A stretch of 64,000 bases of DNA from an uncultured Lentisphaeraceae bacterium (GTDB lineage Bacteria > Verrucomicrobiota > Kiritimatiellia > RFP12 > DVOR01), in the NCBI GenBank assembly GCA_949289005.1, contig CASEMQ010000070.1:1-64000 (forward strand), read 5' to 3'. The notes beneath the pieces are model-generated. The model ran no database searches. It saw only the letters and a list, made by a program, of their open reading frames with translations, and was not told the DNA's origin. Below, piece by piece: positions 9,067 to 17,749 of this stretch; position 1 is the first letter of the stretch, and the number at the start of each line of letters is the position of its first letter. The position numbers were made by a program, and so were the translations under genes.

Positions 9067-10356
9067 ATGGCCGTGACGATTACGAAGGAAGAGGTTTTTG
9101 CGTTTCATGATGGCGGCAAGGTGGGCGTGGCGCTCAACAAGCCGCTGAAGTCGCAGAAGGATTTGTGCCTGGCCTACACGCCCGGCGTGGCGCAGGCGGT
9201 GAAGGCGATTGCGGCGGACCCTGCGAAGGCTTTCGACCTCTCGGCCAAGCGCAATCTGGTCGCGGTCGTCTCAGACGGCACGGCAATCCTGGGGTTGGGG
9301 GATCTGGGCGCGGCGGCGTCGATCCCGGTGATGGAGGGCAAGGCCGCGCTCTTCAAGAGTTTTGCGGGCGTGGACGCCTGGCCGGTCCCGGTGGGCCGTT
9401 GCCGCCAGGGTGGGGCGGATGCCGGCAAGACCGACCCCAAGCGCGTCATCGAGGTGGTGCGCGCCATCGCCCCGATGTATGGCGGCATCAATCTGGAGGA
9501 CATCGCGGCGCCCGCCTGCTTCGAGATTGAGGACACCTTGGACGCGGAGCTGGACATCCCTGTCTTCCATGACGACCAGTGGGGAACGGCGGTTATCACG
9601 GTGGCCGGCCTCATCAACTACGCCCAAATCGCCGGGCGCGCGTTGGGCGACCTGCGCGTGGTGGTGAACGGCGCCGGCGCCGCGGGAATCCGCATCGCCG
9701 ACATGTGCAAGGCCGCCGGCGTGCGCGACCTGACGATGTGCGACTCCAAAGGCGTCATCCGCGCCGACCGCGCGGACCTCACCGAGCACAAACGCCGCCA
9801 TGCGGTGACCACGGACAAGCGAACCCTGCGCGAGGCGCTCGCCGGGGCGCACGTCTTCATCGGCGTCTCCGCCGCCGGCGTCCTCTCGGGCGCTGACGTG
9901 AAGACGATGGCGGACTTCCCCGCGATTTTCGCGATGGCGAACCCGGATCCCGAGATTGACCCCGCGGCGGTGGCCGAGGCGCTTGCCGGCAAACCTTACG
10001 TAATGGCGACGGGGCGCTCGGACTATCCCAACCAAATCAACAACGTGCTCGGCTTTCCCTTCCTCTTCCGCGGCGCGCTCGATGTGCGGGCGCGCACCAT
10101 CAACACGGCCATGAAGGTGGCGGCAAGCCGGGCGCTCGCGGCCTTGGCGCGCGAGCCGGTGCCGGCGGAGGTGCAGGCGCTCTATCCCGGCGAGAACCTT
10201 GCCTTTGGCCCCGGCTACATCATCCCCAAGGCCTTCGACCGCCGCCTCTACGCCGCGGTTTCCTACGCGGTGGCCGAGGCCGCCGTCAAGTCGGGCGCCG
10301 CCCCGGCGGAAACGGATTTGGCCGCGGTGAAGGCGCGCCTGGAGGCAGGGCTCTGA
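9067..10356 (+). CDS. Malic enzyme (malate to pyruvate, NAD(P)-dependent)
   Basis: 429 residues; ATG 9067 with AGGAG 7 nt upstream. Decarboxylates malate to pyruvate, producing NAD(P)H in the cytoplasm. Family landmarks in order: KSQKDLCLAYTPGVA near residue 20, VSDGTAILGLGDLGA near 70, YGGINLEDIAAPACFEIE near 140, the metal-site FHDDQWGTA near 168, the nucleotide-binding loop NGAGAAG near 200, and ANPDPEI near 298. The short single-domain form is present; the phosphotransacetylase-like domain of MaeB-type enzymes is missing. A small insertion (PVGRCRQGGADAGK) follows DAWPV, where compact bacterial enzymes have a shorter loop. Cofactor preference cannot be read safely from the sequence. It is not obviously co-transcribed for function with the chromate transporter genes that follow. 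Confidence 0.93.
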   Translation: MAVTITKEEVFAFHDGGKVGVALNKPLKSQKDLCLAYTPGVAQAVKAIAADPAKAFDLSAKRNLVAVVSDGTAILGLGDLGAAASIPVMEGKAALFKSFAGVDAWPVPVGRCRQGGADAGKTDPKRVIEVVRAIAPMYGGINLEDIAAPACFEIEDTLDAELDIPVFHDDQWGTAVITVAGLINYAQIAGRALGDLRVVVNGAGAAGIRIADMCKAAGVRDLTMCDSKGVIRADRADLTEHKRRHAVTTDKRTLREALAGAHVFIGVSAAGVLSGADVKTMADFPAIFAMANPDPEIDPAAVAEALAGKPYVMATGRSDYPNQINNVLGFPFLFRGALDVRARTINTAMKVAASRALAALAREPVPAEVQALYPGENLAFGPGYIIPKAFDRRLYAAVSYAVAEAAVKSGAAPAETDLAAVKARLEAGL

Positions 10357-10442
10357 GCGCGCCCGACAAGCGGCCCGCGCCCGCGGGCACGGGCGATGCG
10401 CCGGGGGATGCCGCGCGGGCGGCCTCCCTCGGCCGCCGCCTC

Positions 10443-10988
10443 TTGGCGCTGACGCTGACCTTCGGGAAGTTCGGCGGGGTGACCTTTGGCGGCGGCTATG
10501 CCATCATCGCGTTGCTGGAAGACGACCTGGTCCGCAGGAAGGGCTGGCTGACGCAGGAGGAGTTGCTCAACATCATCACCATCGGCGAGAGCACGCCCGG
10601 GCCGATCGCGGTGAACACGGCCACCTTCGTGGGCTATCGGCTGGCGGGTATCCTTGGCGGGGTGGTGGCGACGGTGGCGCTGGTCTTTCCTGCGTGGCTG
10701 GTGATTGTGATCGTCAGCGGTTTCTACCTGGAGTTCCGCGAGAACACGTGGGTGGCGGCGGCGCTGGCGGGCATCCGCGTGGCGGCCATCGTGCTCATCG
10801 TGCGCGCCTTCTTCCGCATGGGGCAGGGCGTGCCGCGCAACGTGGCCAACCTGGTGGCCGGCACGGTGGCCTTCGTGTCGGTGGCGCTCTTCAATCTCAA
10901 CGCGCTCTGGTTCGTCATCGGCGGGCTTCTCTTCGGCGTGGCGTGGTATGGCGTCCGGCCGCGTCTGACCGGGAGGGAGACGCCATGA
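10443..10988 (+). CDS. chrA: Chromate transporter family protein, N-half-type subunit
   Basis: About 181 residues from a TTG at 10443; codons remain open upstream to the end of the malic enzyme gene, so a non-ATG start nearer 10353 is possible and the exact N-terminus is uncertain. It shows the CHR-domain signature FGGGYAII near residue 15 and ESTPGPIAVNTATFVGY near residue 48, followed by about five hydrophobic helices. Short-chain CHR proteins are encoded as pairs that assemble into a six-plus-six-helix transporter, and the next gene is the partner. The family exports chromate, but in organisms without chromate exposure the true substrate is unknown. The stop overlaps the start of the partner as ATGA. 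Confidence 0.88.
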   Translation: MALTLTFGKFGGVTFGGGYAIIALLEDDLVRRKGWLTQEELLNIITIGESTPGPIAVNTATFVGYRLAGILGGVVATVALVFPAWLVIVIVSGFYLEFRENTWVAAALAGIRVAAIVLIVRAFFRMGQGVPRNVANLVAGTVAFVSVALFNLNALWFVIGGLLFGVAWYGVRPRLTGRETP

Positions 10989-11560
10989 TTTACTGGACGC
11001 TTTTCCTGACTTTCGCCAAGGTCGGCCTCTTCACCATCGGCGGCGGCTACGCGATGATCCCCCTCATCCAGCAGGAGCTCATCGACCGCCACGGGTGGAT
11101 TACGCCTGAGCAGTTCACGGACTTCGTGGGCATCGCCGAGAGCACGCCCGGACCCTTTGCCATCAACATCGCCACCTTCTCGGGCATCCACGTGGCGGAG
11201 GCCTCCGGGGGCAACCCCTTGCTTGGCAGCATTTGCTCGACGGGCGGGGTCGTGTTGCCCTCGGTGGTCATCATCCTGCTCATCGCCGGCATCTTCCATT
11301 ACGCCATGCGCCACTGGTCGGTGCGCGCCGCGTTGGAGGGGGCCAAGCCCGTGGTCGTCGGCCTCATCGGCGCGGCGGCCTGGACGCTGCTGGGGCACAC
11401 GCTCCGGCCGGCGGGCGGCGCGGGCTTTCAATGGCTCGCGGCCGGCCTTGCGGTCGCCCTCTTCGCGCTGACGCAGTGGGTGCGCCTAGGCGCGGTCTCG
11501 CTCATCCTGCTCGGCGGCGCACTGGGGCTGGCCCTGCGATGCTTCGGCGTCTCCTTGTAA
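10985..11560 (+). CDS. chrA: Chromate transporter family protein, partner subunit
   Basis: 191 residues; ATG 10985 overlaps the stop of the preceding CHR gene. Signature FTIGGGYAMIPLIQQELI lies at residues 16-33 and ESTPGPFAINIATFSG near 55. Four to six hydrophobic helices follow. Together the two genes form the split (short-chain) version of a ChrA transporter. The internal loop between the first and second helices contains the conserved HGWITPEQF segment. The last 22 bases overlap the start of comF, so the transporter pair and comF are probably one transcript. Substrate is not determined from sequence. Confidence 0.9.
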   Translation: MIYWTLFLTFAKVGLFTIGGGYAMIPLIQQELIDRHGWITPEQFTDFVGIAESTPGPFAINIATFSGIHVAEASGGNPLLGSICSTGGVVLPSVVIILLIAGIFHYAMRHWSVRAALEGAKPVVVGLIGAAAWTLLGHTLRPAGGAGFQWLAAGLAVALFALTQWVRLGAVSLILLGGALGLALRCFGVSL

Positions 11561-12291
11561 AGGTTCGCCGTCTTCTCGGCTGGGCGCTGGACTTTTGCTA
11601 TCCCTGCGACTGCGTCTTCTGCGAGCGCCCCGCGGGCGAGGGCGGCTACATCTGCGCCGACTGCCTGGGGCGCCTCCCGCTGACGCGCAATCCCTCCTGC
11701 CTCATCTGCGGCGCGGAAGCGCCCGTGCCCGGCGGCCCCGACTTCGTCTGCTCCGAATGCCTGGCCCACCGCCCGGCCTTCGCCCGCGCCTTCGTCGTCG
11801 CCCGCTACGAGGGCGCCGTCCGCCACCTCATCCACCGCTTCAAGTATCAGGGCGGCGTCTGGCTTCAGGAAGACCTTGTGCGCTTCCTCGAGGCCACCTA
11901 CCGCGTGCGCATCGCCCCGCTCGGCGTCGCCTTCGACGCCATCGTCCCCGTCCCCATGCAGCCCTCCAAACGCCGCCAACGCGGCTACAACCAGGCCGAC
12001 CTCCTGGCCGATGGCCTTGCGAAAGCCCTCGGCATCCCCTGCCAACGCCGGTTCCTTCGCCGCGTGCCCACGGGCGTCGTCTCCCAGACACGCCTGCGCC
12101 GCGAGGAACGCCTCCGCAACGCCTTCGCCGCCTATCGCGCCGCGCATCCGCGCCACCTCAAAGGCAAAAACCTCCTCTTGGTGGACGACGTGATGACCAC
12201 CGGCGCCACCTGCAATGCCTGCGCCCGCCTTCTCCGACGCGCCGGCGCCAAACGCGTCTACGTCCTCGCCCTCGCACGCCCTCTCCGCTGA
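11539..12291 (+). CDS. comF: ComF family phosphoribosyltransferase-like protein
   Basis: 250 residues from ATG 11539, inside the end of the chromate transporter gene. The N-terminal third carries four cysteine pairs in the ComF zinc-finger arrangement (CVFC, CADC, CLIC, CSEC). Then follow the ComF landmarks HLIHRFKYQG near 92, PVPMQPSKRRQRGYNQA near 137 and the type I PRPP-binding loop LLVDDVMTTGAT near residue 213. In naturally competent bacteria ComF helps handle incoming single-stranded DNA, but the family is universal and its enzymatic role is unproven. No other competence genes are nearby. The frame is well supported by the conserved motifs; the start could also be a few codons later. 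Confidence 0.9.
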   Translation: MLRRLLVKVRRLLGWALDFCYPCDCVFCERPAGEGGYICADCLGRLPLTRNPSCLICGAEAPVPGGPDFVCSECLAHRPAFARAFVVARYEGAVRHLIHRFKYQGGVWLQEDLVRFLEATYRVRIAPLGVAFDAIVPVPMQPSKRRQRGYNQADLLADGLAKALGIPCQRRFLRRVPTGVVSQTRLRREERLRNAFAAYRAAHPRHLKGKNLLLVDDVMTTGATCNACARLLRRAGAKRVYVLALARPLR

Positions 12292-12325
12292 TGCCTCCGC
12301 GGCAAGAGTGCCCCGCCGCCCCCTT

Positions 12326-12491
12326 CCCGGGATGCGCCGTGTCGCACCGCGGGATACGGCGTGTCTCGACCGGAGGTACGGCGCATCCCGGAAAATGACC
12401 CCGCTTCCTGATTGAAAAAAGGGTTTTGGGCCTCCATCGGCCCGCCCTGCTTTCAACAGACTTTCAACAGATTTCCGAAAGTTATCGACAA
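12326..12491 (-). repeat. 165-bp palindromic intergenic repeat, copy A
   Basis: Minus-strand copy of a repeat also found at 25469-25633 and 59640-59801. It begins TTGTCGATAACTTTCG, then two CTGTTGAAAG units, then a 48-base core (12420-12373) that differs from the other copies at only a few bases. It ends in a palindrome with arms GGGATGCGCCGT and ACGGCGCATCCC. No open frame is shared among copies. Confidence 0.85.
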
Positions 12492-12544
12492 GGGCGCAAT
12501 CCAACCCTGCGGATGTTTTTTCGCTTCCCTTTTTCTCCGTGCGG

Positions 12545-12553
12545 TGCTATACT
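12545..12553 (+). promoter_or_regulatory. Extended -10 promoter of the giant secreted protein gene
   Basis: TGC followed by TATACT (12548-12553), 51 nt before the ATG. No convincing -35. Confidence 0.6.
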
Positions 12554-12604
12554 CCCTTCGTTCGGTGGATTGGCCGCCGCTCCCGGGCAGGGAAGGAGTT
12601 TCGC

Positions 12605-15600
12605 ATGAGAAAGCAGGTGTTGGATTGGTTAGGTTGGCGATCGGCCTTGGCCGCCGCGGCGGGGCTGGGCCTCGCTTGGGACGCGCAGGCCGCCGCGCTG
12701 GAGGGCTCGCTGTTGGACGGACTCTCCTATTACTCGTCGTTCGACAACCCGGACAACGGCATCGCCGCCGAGCAGGGTGAGGGCAAGTGGAACACGACCG
12801 GTTCGCCAACTTTGGTCAAGGTAATCGGGGATTCGCTGGCGATGGATTTCGGTGCGAAGGTGGAGATGTACACCAGTTCGCAAGAGGTCTTGGCATCGGG
12901 TGTCACGGCTTTCACGATTGTTTTCCGCGCGAAGACGGGCACCACGGCCAATGGCATCCTCTTTGCCTTCGGGACAAAAACGGGGGGGGGCTTGTCCATT
13001 CGGCGGGACGCGGACGCGAACGCCGAGGATGAAACGGACGATGCCATCGGCAAATGGGTCATCGCCACGGGGATGAACAGCGAGCGAATCCTCTACACGC
13101 CCGTGGAGGGTGCGTACGATGCGTCCTACAACACGCTCGCGCTGACCTACGACGCCGCGAACACGGAGGCGCCCCTCGCGCTCTATCACGTGCTCGCCGA
13201 TGGCTCGGTGCGTGCCGCCGGCACGGGCACCGTGGAGGGGACGCTGATCGCGCCGCAGTTCCAGTGGAGCAGCCGGCATGGCAACTTTATGGACACGGAG
13301 GCGCGCGGCACGGGCGCGATTGACGCGCTGGGCGTCTGGACGCGCGTGCTGACCGCCGAGGAGCTGACGGCGGCGGCGGCGGCGATGGAGTTCGCGACCG
13401 TGTCGGTAACCTTCTCGGACGTGCCGGAGGGGTGGGGCACGGCGCCCACGACAGCACAGTTGATACTCGCCGACCGGCCGGTGAATCTGGAGACTCACCC
13501 TGCCGCGCGGCAGACCTTGGGCGAGCGCGCGGCCAACGTGGCCGTAATCGACAATAATTCCGGCGGCCCCTTTGACATTTATGGCATTTGGTCGGCCTCT
13601 TATGGCGACCGGAGCACGCTCGATCGCGATGTGTGGCTGAAGGTGACGGGCGGCACGCACAACGAAGTCATCGGTGGCGCCAATAACGATTGGCGGAATG
13701 ACGATGCCAACACGGTGAACGGCAATCTGCTCACCGAGGTTGTCGGCGCGACCGCGAACCAGGTTGTCGGCGGTATCGTCGGCTGTAGCCGCGGTTCGGG
13801 CAGCGGGGACGGCCTTCCTCTCACGGGCGACACGCTGGTGACCATCGGCGAGGGCGCACAGGTGGTGGGCAACATCGTCGGCGGCAACGGTATGTACCAC
13901 GCGCGCACTTTCACGCATACCGGCAACACCACCGTGCGCGTGCGCGCACTCCAGACGCGGCGCGGCGAGGGAAGCACGCGTCTCAATAATTATCTTTACG
14001 GCAATCATCTCATCGGCGGCTCCGTGAGCGCGGATGGTTCCAGCCGCAACAACACCCATTTCACGGTTACGCAGACGGGGAACAGCACGGTGGAAATCGT
14101 TCTGCCGGACGGAACCGAAGGCACCTTCGCCAAGGAAGTCATCGGCGGCTCCTATAACGCGGCCTCGGATTCGGACACGTACACCTTCGCGTTTGGCGGC
14201 AACGTCTCGGTGCTGATCGACGCGCCCGAGGCGGTCACCTTCGCCTATCCCATCTACGCGGGCACTCGCGGTCCGCAATCCTCCGTCGGCGGCAAGGTCA
14301 CGCTGACCTTGCGCGGCGGCACCTTCACCTCGGATATTCTGCCCTATGGCGACACCCCGACCATCACCGGCGGCACGGAACTCGTCCTGGCCGGCGGCGA
14401 ACGCCTCATCGACCTTACCCAAGCGACCGTCGGCGCCTTTGACGCGCTGACGCTTGAGGGTGGCTTGGTGGACATTGGCCTGCACCGTGACCTCCCGATC
14501 ACCCTTCGTTCTGGTAAAGTGCGCGTGGAGGTCACGGCCGCGGAGGCCGAGGCCGGCCGTGTCGCGGTGGGGCTTGCCGACGCGGTGCCCGAGGGGCTCA
14601 CCGTCGAAACCAAGAACATGGATTGCGCCCACACGCTGGCGGTGGAGGGCGGCACGCTCTATGTCGTCTTGGATGATGCGCGCAACAAGACGTGGGCGAC
14701 CCCTGCGGACGGAAGCGCGTGGGCGGATGGTCTCCCGGGCTTCCAGACCGGCGACAACGTCACCTTCGGCGCGAACGACGCGGAGGAGCCGGTCACCGTG
14801 ACCGAGGACGTCGCGGCCCAGAACGTCTCGGTTGTGGGAACCTATCGTCTGAACGCCACTGGCGGGTTCCTCGCCGCGCGCAAGGTTTCCGTGGCCGCCG
14901 ACGGCGAGCTGGCGTTCGGCACGAGCGCTATTGTCTGCGCGCGGTGGGTACAATTGGTGCCGCAGCAACGCGTCGCGCCGGCGGAGGGGATCGCCCATTC
15001 CGATGGCTGGGCGCTCGCCGAGTTCGGCCTCTTCCGGAACGGCGAGCAGGTGCCGTGGGGTGAGGATGTCTCCATCTTGGCCTCGCAAGCCGCCACGAAC
15101 AGCGAGCACTTGGACGATAACCTCTTGGATGGCGACCTGGGCACCAAATGGTTCTGGAGCACGGAAGAGGCGCAGACCACGACCACGGATTGCCAAATCA
15201 CCTTGGACGCCGGCGAGGGCAACGTCTTTGCCTTCGACGGTTACAACTTGGCGACGGCCGACCAGAATGGCCGCAACCCCATTCTCTGGACGCTCTTGAC
15301 CAGCAACGATGGCGTGAGCTTTACGCCTGTCGATGTTCGCACTTACACCCAGGAGCAAGGCGCCGCATGGGCGACGAACGCGTGGCTGGCCGATGGCCCC
15401 TTTACGCTCCAATATGCCACCTGCGCCGCGGTTGTTGAGGTCGTCGAGGCGTTGGAGGTTGCCGGCACGCTGAGCGGCGCGGGCACCGTCATCGGCGACG
15501 CGGTCTTCCAAGACGGCGCCACGCTCTGCGTCGGCACCGCCGGCGGGCCGACCGTCACGGGGAACGCCACCGGCACCGTCGCGCTGAACCTTGACGCGGT

Positions 15601-17584
15601 GGAGTTGGCGGACAACACGGCGCTCCGCGTCCTGACCAACGGCTCGGGCGAGGTTGCCTTCACGGGCATCCCCGAGGGGTACGCGGTCAATCGCCAGGGC
15701 GGCTCGTACTATCTGGTGCGCGACTTCACAACCCCCATTTCGGTCACGCTCGACGCGGACGCGGAGTGGGGCGCCGCCGGTTGGGCGGACGCCAATGGCG
15801 TGCCCGTCGCGCTCAATATCTGGCCCACTTTGCCCACCGCGTTGAGCCAAGCCGCCGTGACGGCCTCCGCGCCCGTGACGCTCACCACCAATCCTTACGT
15901 CACGCGCGTCGGTTCGCTGACCGTCGGCGCGTCGGAGCACACCCTCACGTTGGCCGGTTCCTCCGGCTTGACGGTGGAAGAGGCGCTGACCCTCGACGGC
16001 CCGCTCGCGACAAGCGTCGCCGTGCTGCCGTTGCCGTCGGCTGTCACGCTCAACGCGCCGCTGACTTACGCGGTGCCGCAAGGACAGACCGTGGAATTGC
16101 CCTCGCTCCTCTCCGGTACCGAGACTTTCGTCAAAACCGGTGCCGGCACGCTGGCCTTCCCGAACACGGCGACGGCGACGGCTCCCATCCATCTCCAAGA
16201 GGGCACCCTCGCCTTCTCGACGGGCTCAAGCCCCGCGCCTTACGCGACCATCCCCGACATCGTCGCCGAGGGCGGCACCACCGTCACGCTCCAAGAAGCC
16301 TTCATCCAACTGCAAGACGCGGAGGCGACCATCACCCTGCGCAACGATGCCACCTTCCGCATCTACAACGGCAACTCGTGGGCGAGCCGGCCCATCGCGC
16401 CGACCTTCCTCATCGAGAACGACGGCGCCCCGGAGAACGCCGCGCACATCCAAGGCTCCAGCAATGGGCAATACGCAGCCTTCACGGGCGCCCTCCAAGG
16501 CCACGGCTTGCTCATCCTGGATGGCGGCAACGCCAACCAATACAACATCGCCTGCCCCATCCGTGACGACGGGGAAGGCACGCTGAAGTTGCGTTTTGCC
16601 GATGACAACAGCCTCATCCACCTCACCTCGGAGGGCACGTATACCGGTGGCACGGAAATCGCCTCCGGGGTCTCCATCGGCACCTCCGGCGGCACCGTCT
16701 CCGCGAAGGCCGCGCCCGACGCGCTGGGCCGTGGCCCCGTTGCCATCGAGGCGGGCGGCACACTCACCATCGCCGACAATACCACACTCAATGTTTACGC
16801 CGCCTTCTCCAACGCCGGCACGCTGACGGGCGCCATCCGGCTCTGCGACGGCGCGAGCCTGACGGGCGGCGCGACGGCGGCCTTCGACACGGTTTCCGTG
16901 GCCGAGGGCGCGACGGTGACGGTCTCCGCCCCCGAGGGCACCGAGGCCGGCACCAAATTGGTCTCTTGGGTCACCGGCCCGGCGGACGCCACCGGCTTCG
17001 CGGTCGAGGGTTGGGAGGTGGAGGCGCGCACGGACGGCCTCTACGTGATCGGCCCCGCCGCCACCGCGCCGATCCTGCCCGAAGCCGCCGAGGGTGACGC
17101 CGGCGGCGCGACCTTCAATGACATCGCGCGTGCCCTCTTGGCGCAGGCGGCCGCCGCGGCCGGGCTCTCGGAGGTGACCGCCGTCTCCGGCGTGGCCAAC
17201 GGTCGGCCCATGACCACGGAGGAGCTCAATGTCGCGCTGCCCATCCTTCAGGGCGAGGGGCTTGTCACGGTGGAGGGCACGGCGTTGCGCGTGGCCTATG
17301 ACTTCACGGTGACGACCTTGGCGGTGGAAGGTGGGAACGTCTCCGTGACGGCGACCCTCTCCGCCCCCAACGGCGGCACGGTGGCCTTCGGGCCCATGGC
17401 GATCAAGGCCGAACTCATCCCTGTCTCGCTCTCGGGCGAGACCTCCGACGAGGGCGAGCCCCTTGCCGAGCAGACGCTCACCCCGGCCACGGCGGAGGCT
17501 CCTGTCACGGCGCTCTCCTTCACCGTTCCCGCGGACACGGGCACACGTCTCTTCAAGGTGCGCGTCGCGCCCGTCATGAAGTGA
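12605..17584 (+). CDS. Giant secreted LamG/discoidin/beta-repeat protein
   Basis: 1659 residues from ATG 12605 (AAGGAG upstream). The N-terminus is a signal peptide ending near AQAAA (residue 30). Residues about 35-260 resemble a concanavalin A/LamG fold (LSYYSSFDN, GAIDALGVWTRVLTAEEL), the type found in carbohydrate-binding surface proteins. A Gly/Thr/Asn-rich region follows with repeats such as EVIGGANND and EVIGGSYNA. A discoidin (F5/8 C)-like domain lies at about 780-935 (WALAEFGLF, DGDLGTKWFW). The last 700 residues contain passenger-type beta-strand repeats (TFVKTGAGTLAFPNTATAT, GTYTGGTEIASGV). The C-terminus (GTRLFKVRVAPVMK) is neither a PEP-CTERM signal nor a beta-barrel. It is likely a cell-surface or released adhesin or glycan-binding protein; the function is inferred. 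Confidence 0.8.
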   Translation: MRKQVLDWLGWRSALAAAAGLGLAWDAQAAALEGSLLDGLSYYSSFDNPDNGIAAEQGEGKWNTTGSPTLVKVIGDSLAMDFGAKVEMYTSSQEVLASGVTAFTIVFRAKTGTTANGILFAFGTKTGGGLSIRRDADANAEDETDDAIGKWVIATGMNSERILYTPVEGAYDASYNTLALTYDAANTEAPLALYHVLADGSVRAAGTGTVEGTLIAPQFQWSSRHGNFMDTEARGTGAIDALGVWTRVLTAEELTAAAAAMEFATVSVTFSDVPEGWGTAPTTAQLILADRPVNLETHPAARQTLGERAANVAVIDNNSGGPFDIYGIWSASYGDRSTLDRDVWLKVTGGTHNEVIGGANNDWRNDDANTVNGNLLTEVVGATANQVVGGIVGCSRGSGSGDGLPLTGDTLVTIGEGAQVVGNIVGGNGMYHARTFTHTGNTTVRVRALQTRRGEGSTRLNNYLYGNHLIGGSVSADGSSRNNTHFTVTQTGNSTVEIVLPDGTEGTFAKEVIGGSYNAASDSDTYTFAFGGNVSVLIDAPEAVTFAYPIYAGTRGPQSSVGGKVTLTLRGGTFTSDILPYGDTPTITGGTELVLAGGERLIDLTQATVGAFDALTLEGGLVDIGLHRDLPITLRSGKVRVEVTAAEAEAGRVAVGLADAVPEGLTVETKNMDCAHTLAVEGGTLYVVLDDARNKTWATPADGSAWADGLPGFQTGDNVTFGANDAEEPVTVTEDVAAQNVSVVGTYRLNATGGFLAARKVSVAADGELAFGTSAIVCARWVQLVPQQRVAPAEGIAHSDGWALAEFGLFRNGEQVPWGEDVSILASQAATNSEHLDDNLLDGDLGTKWFWSTEEAQTTTTDCQITLDAGEGNVFAFDGYNLATADQNGRNPILWTLLTSNDGVSFTPVDVRTYTQEQGAAWATNAWLADGPFTLQYATCAAVVEVVEALEVAGTLSGAGTVIGDAVFQDGATLCVGTAGGPTVTGNATGTVALNLDAVELADNTALRVLTNGSGEVAFTGIPEGYAVNRQGGSYYLVRDFTTPISVTLDADAEWGAAGWADANGVPVALNIWPTLPTALSQAAVTASAPVTLTTNPYVTRVGSLTVGASEHTLTLAGSSGLTVEEALTLDGPLATSVAVLPLPSAVTLNAPLTYAVPQGQTVELPSLLSGTETFVKTGAGTLAFPNTATATAPIHLQEGTLAFSTGSSPAPYATIPDIVAEGGTTVTLQEAFIQLQDAEATITLRNDATFRIYNGNSWASRPIAPTFLIENDGAPENAAHIQGSSNGQYAAFTGALQGHGLLILDGGNANQYNIACPIRDDGEGTLKLRFADDNSLIHLTSEGTYTGGTEIASGVSIGTSGGTVSAKAAPDALGRGPVAIEAGGTLTIADNTTLNVYAAFSNAGTLTGAIRLCDGASLTGGATAAFDTVSVAEGATVTVSAPEGTEAGTKLVSWVTGPADATGFAVEGWEVEARTDGLYVIGPAATAPILPEAAEGDAGGATFNDIARALLAQAAAAAGLSEVTAVSGVANGRPMTTEELNVALPILQGEGLVTVEGTALRVAYDFTVTTLAVEGGNVSVTATLSAPNGGTVAFGPMAIKAELIPVSLSGETSDEGEPLAEQTLTPATAEAPVTALSFTVPADTGTRLFKVRVAPVMK

Positions 17585-17602
17585 GCCCTCGCGCAGGCAC
17601 AC

Positions 17603-17645
17603 GAAACGGCCGTCCCGAACCGACGTTCGGGGCGGCCGTTTCATA
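17603..17645 (+). terminator. Terminator hairpin after the giant secreted protein gene
   Basis: Arms GAAACGGCCGTCCCGAAC and GTTCGGGGCGGCCGTTTC pair over 17-18 bp around a CGAC loop (17603-17642). The trailing T tract is short, so it may also act as an mRNA end stabiliser. Confidence 0.65.
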
Positions 17646-17704
17646 AGTGGACAGCGGACGGTAACGGTTGCCGTGCGGCCGCGAGTGCCCGTTCGGCCGG
17701 AATG

Positions 17705-17713
17705 TGGTAAACT
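17705..17713 (+). promoter_or_regulatory. Extended -10 promoter of purL
   Basis: AATGTGG-TAAACT, hexamer at 17708-17713, 36 nt before the purL ATG. It has the same AATGTGGTA core as the malic enzyme and exonuclease promoters. Confidence 0.6.
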
Positions 17714-17749
17714 AAGGGCGTTTTGTATCCCGTTGAAGAGGTTTGGAAG

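Larger units (their letters stand above)
12292..12604. other. Intergenic region between comF and the giant secreted protein gene
   Basis: 313 bases without a gene. It holds copy A of the 165-bp intergenic repeat (minus orientation), a -10 promoter element at 12548-12553 and the AAGGAG ribosome-binding site. No terminator for comF is clear. Confidence 0.7.

Noticed and set aside
12326-12491. Repeat as an insertion sequence
   Set aside because: No transposase frame, no clear target duplication, and the copies differ in length only slightly.
17723-17749. Earlier TTG start for purL
   Set aside because: It lacks a ribosome site and lies right after the -10; ATG 17750 has GAAGAGG at the right distance.
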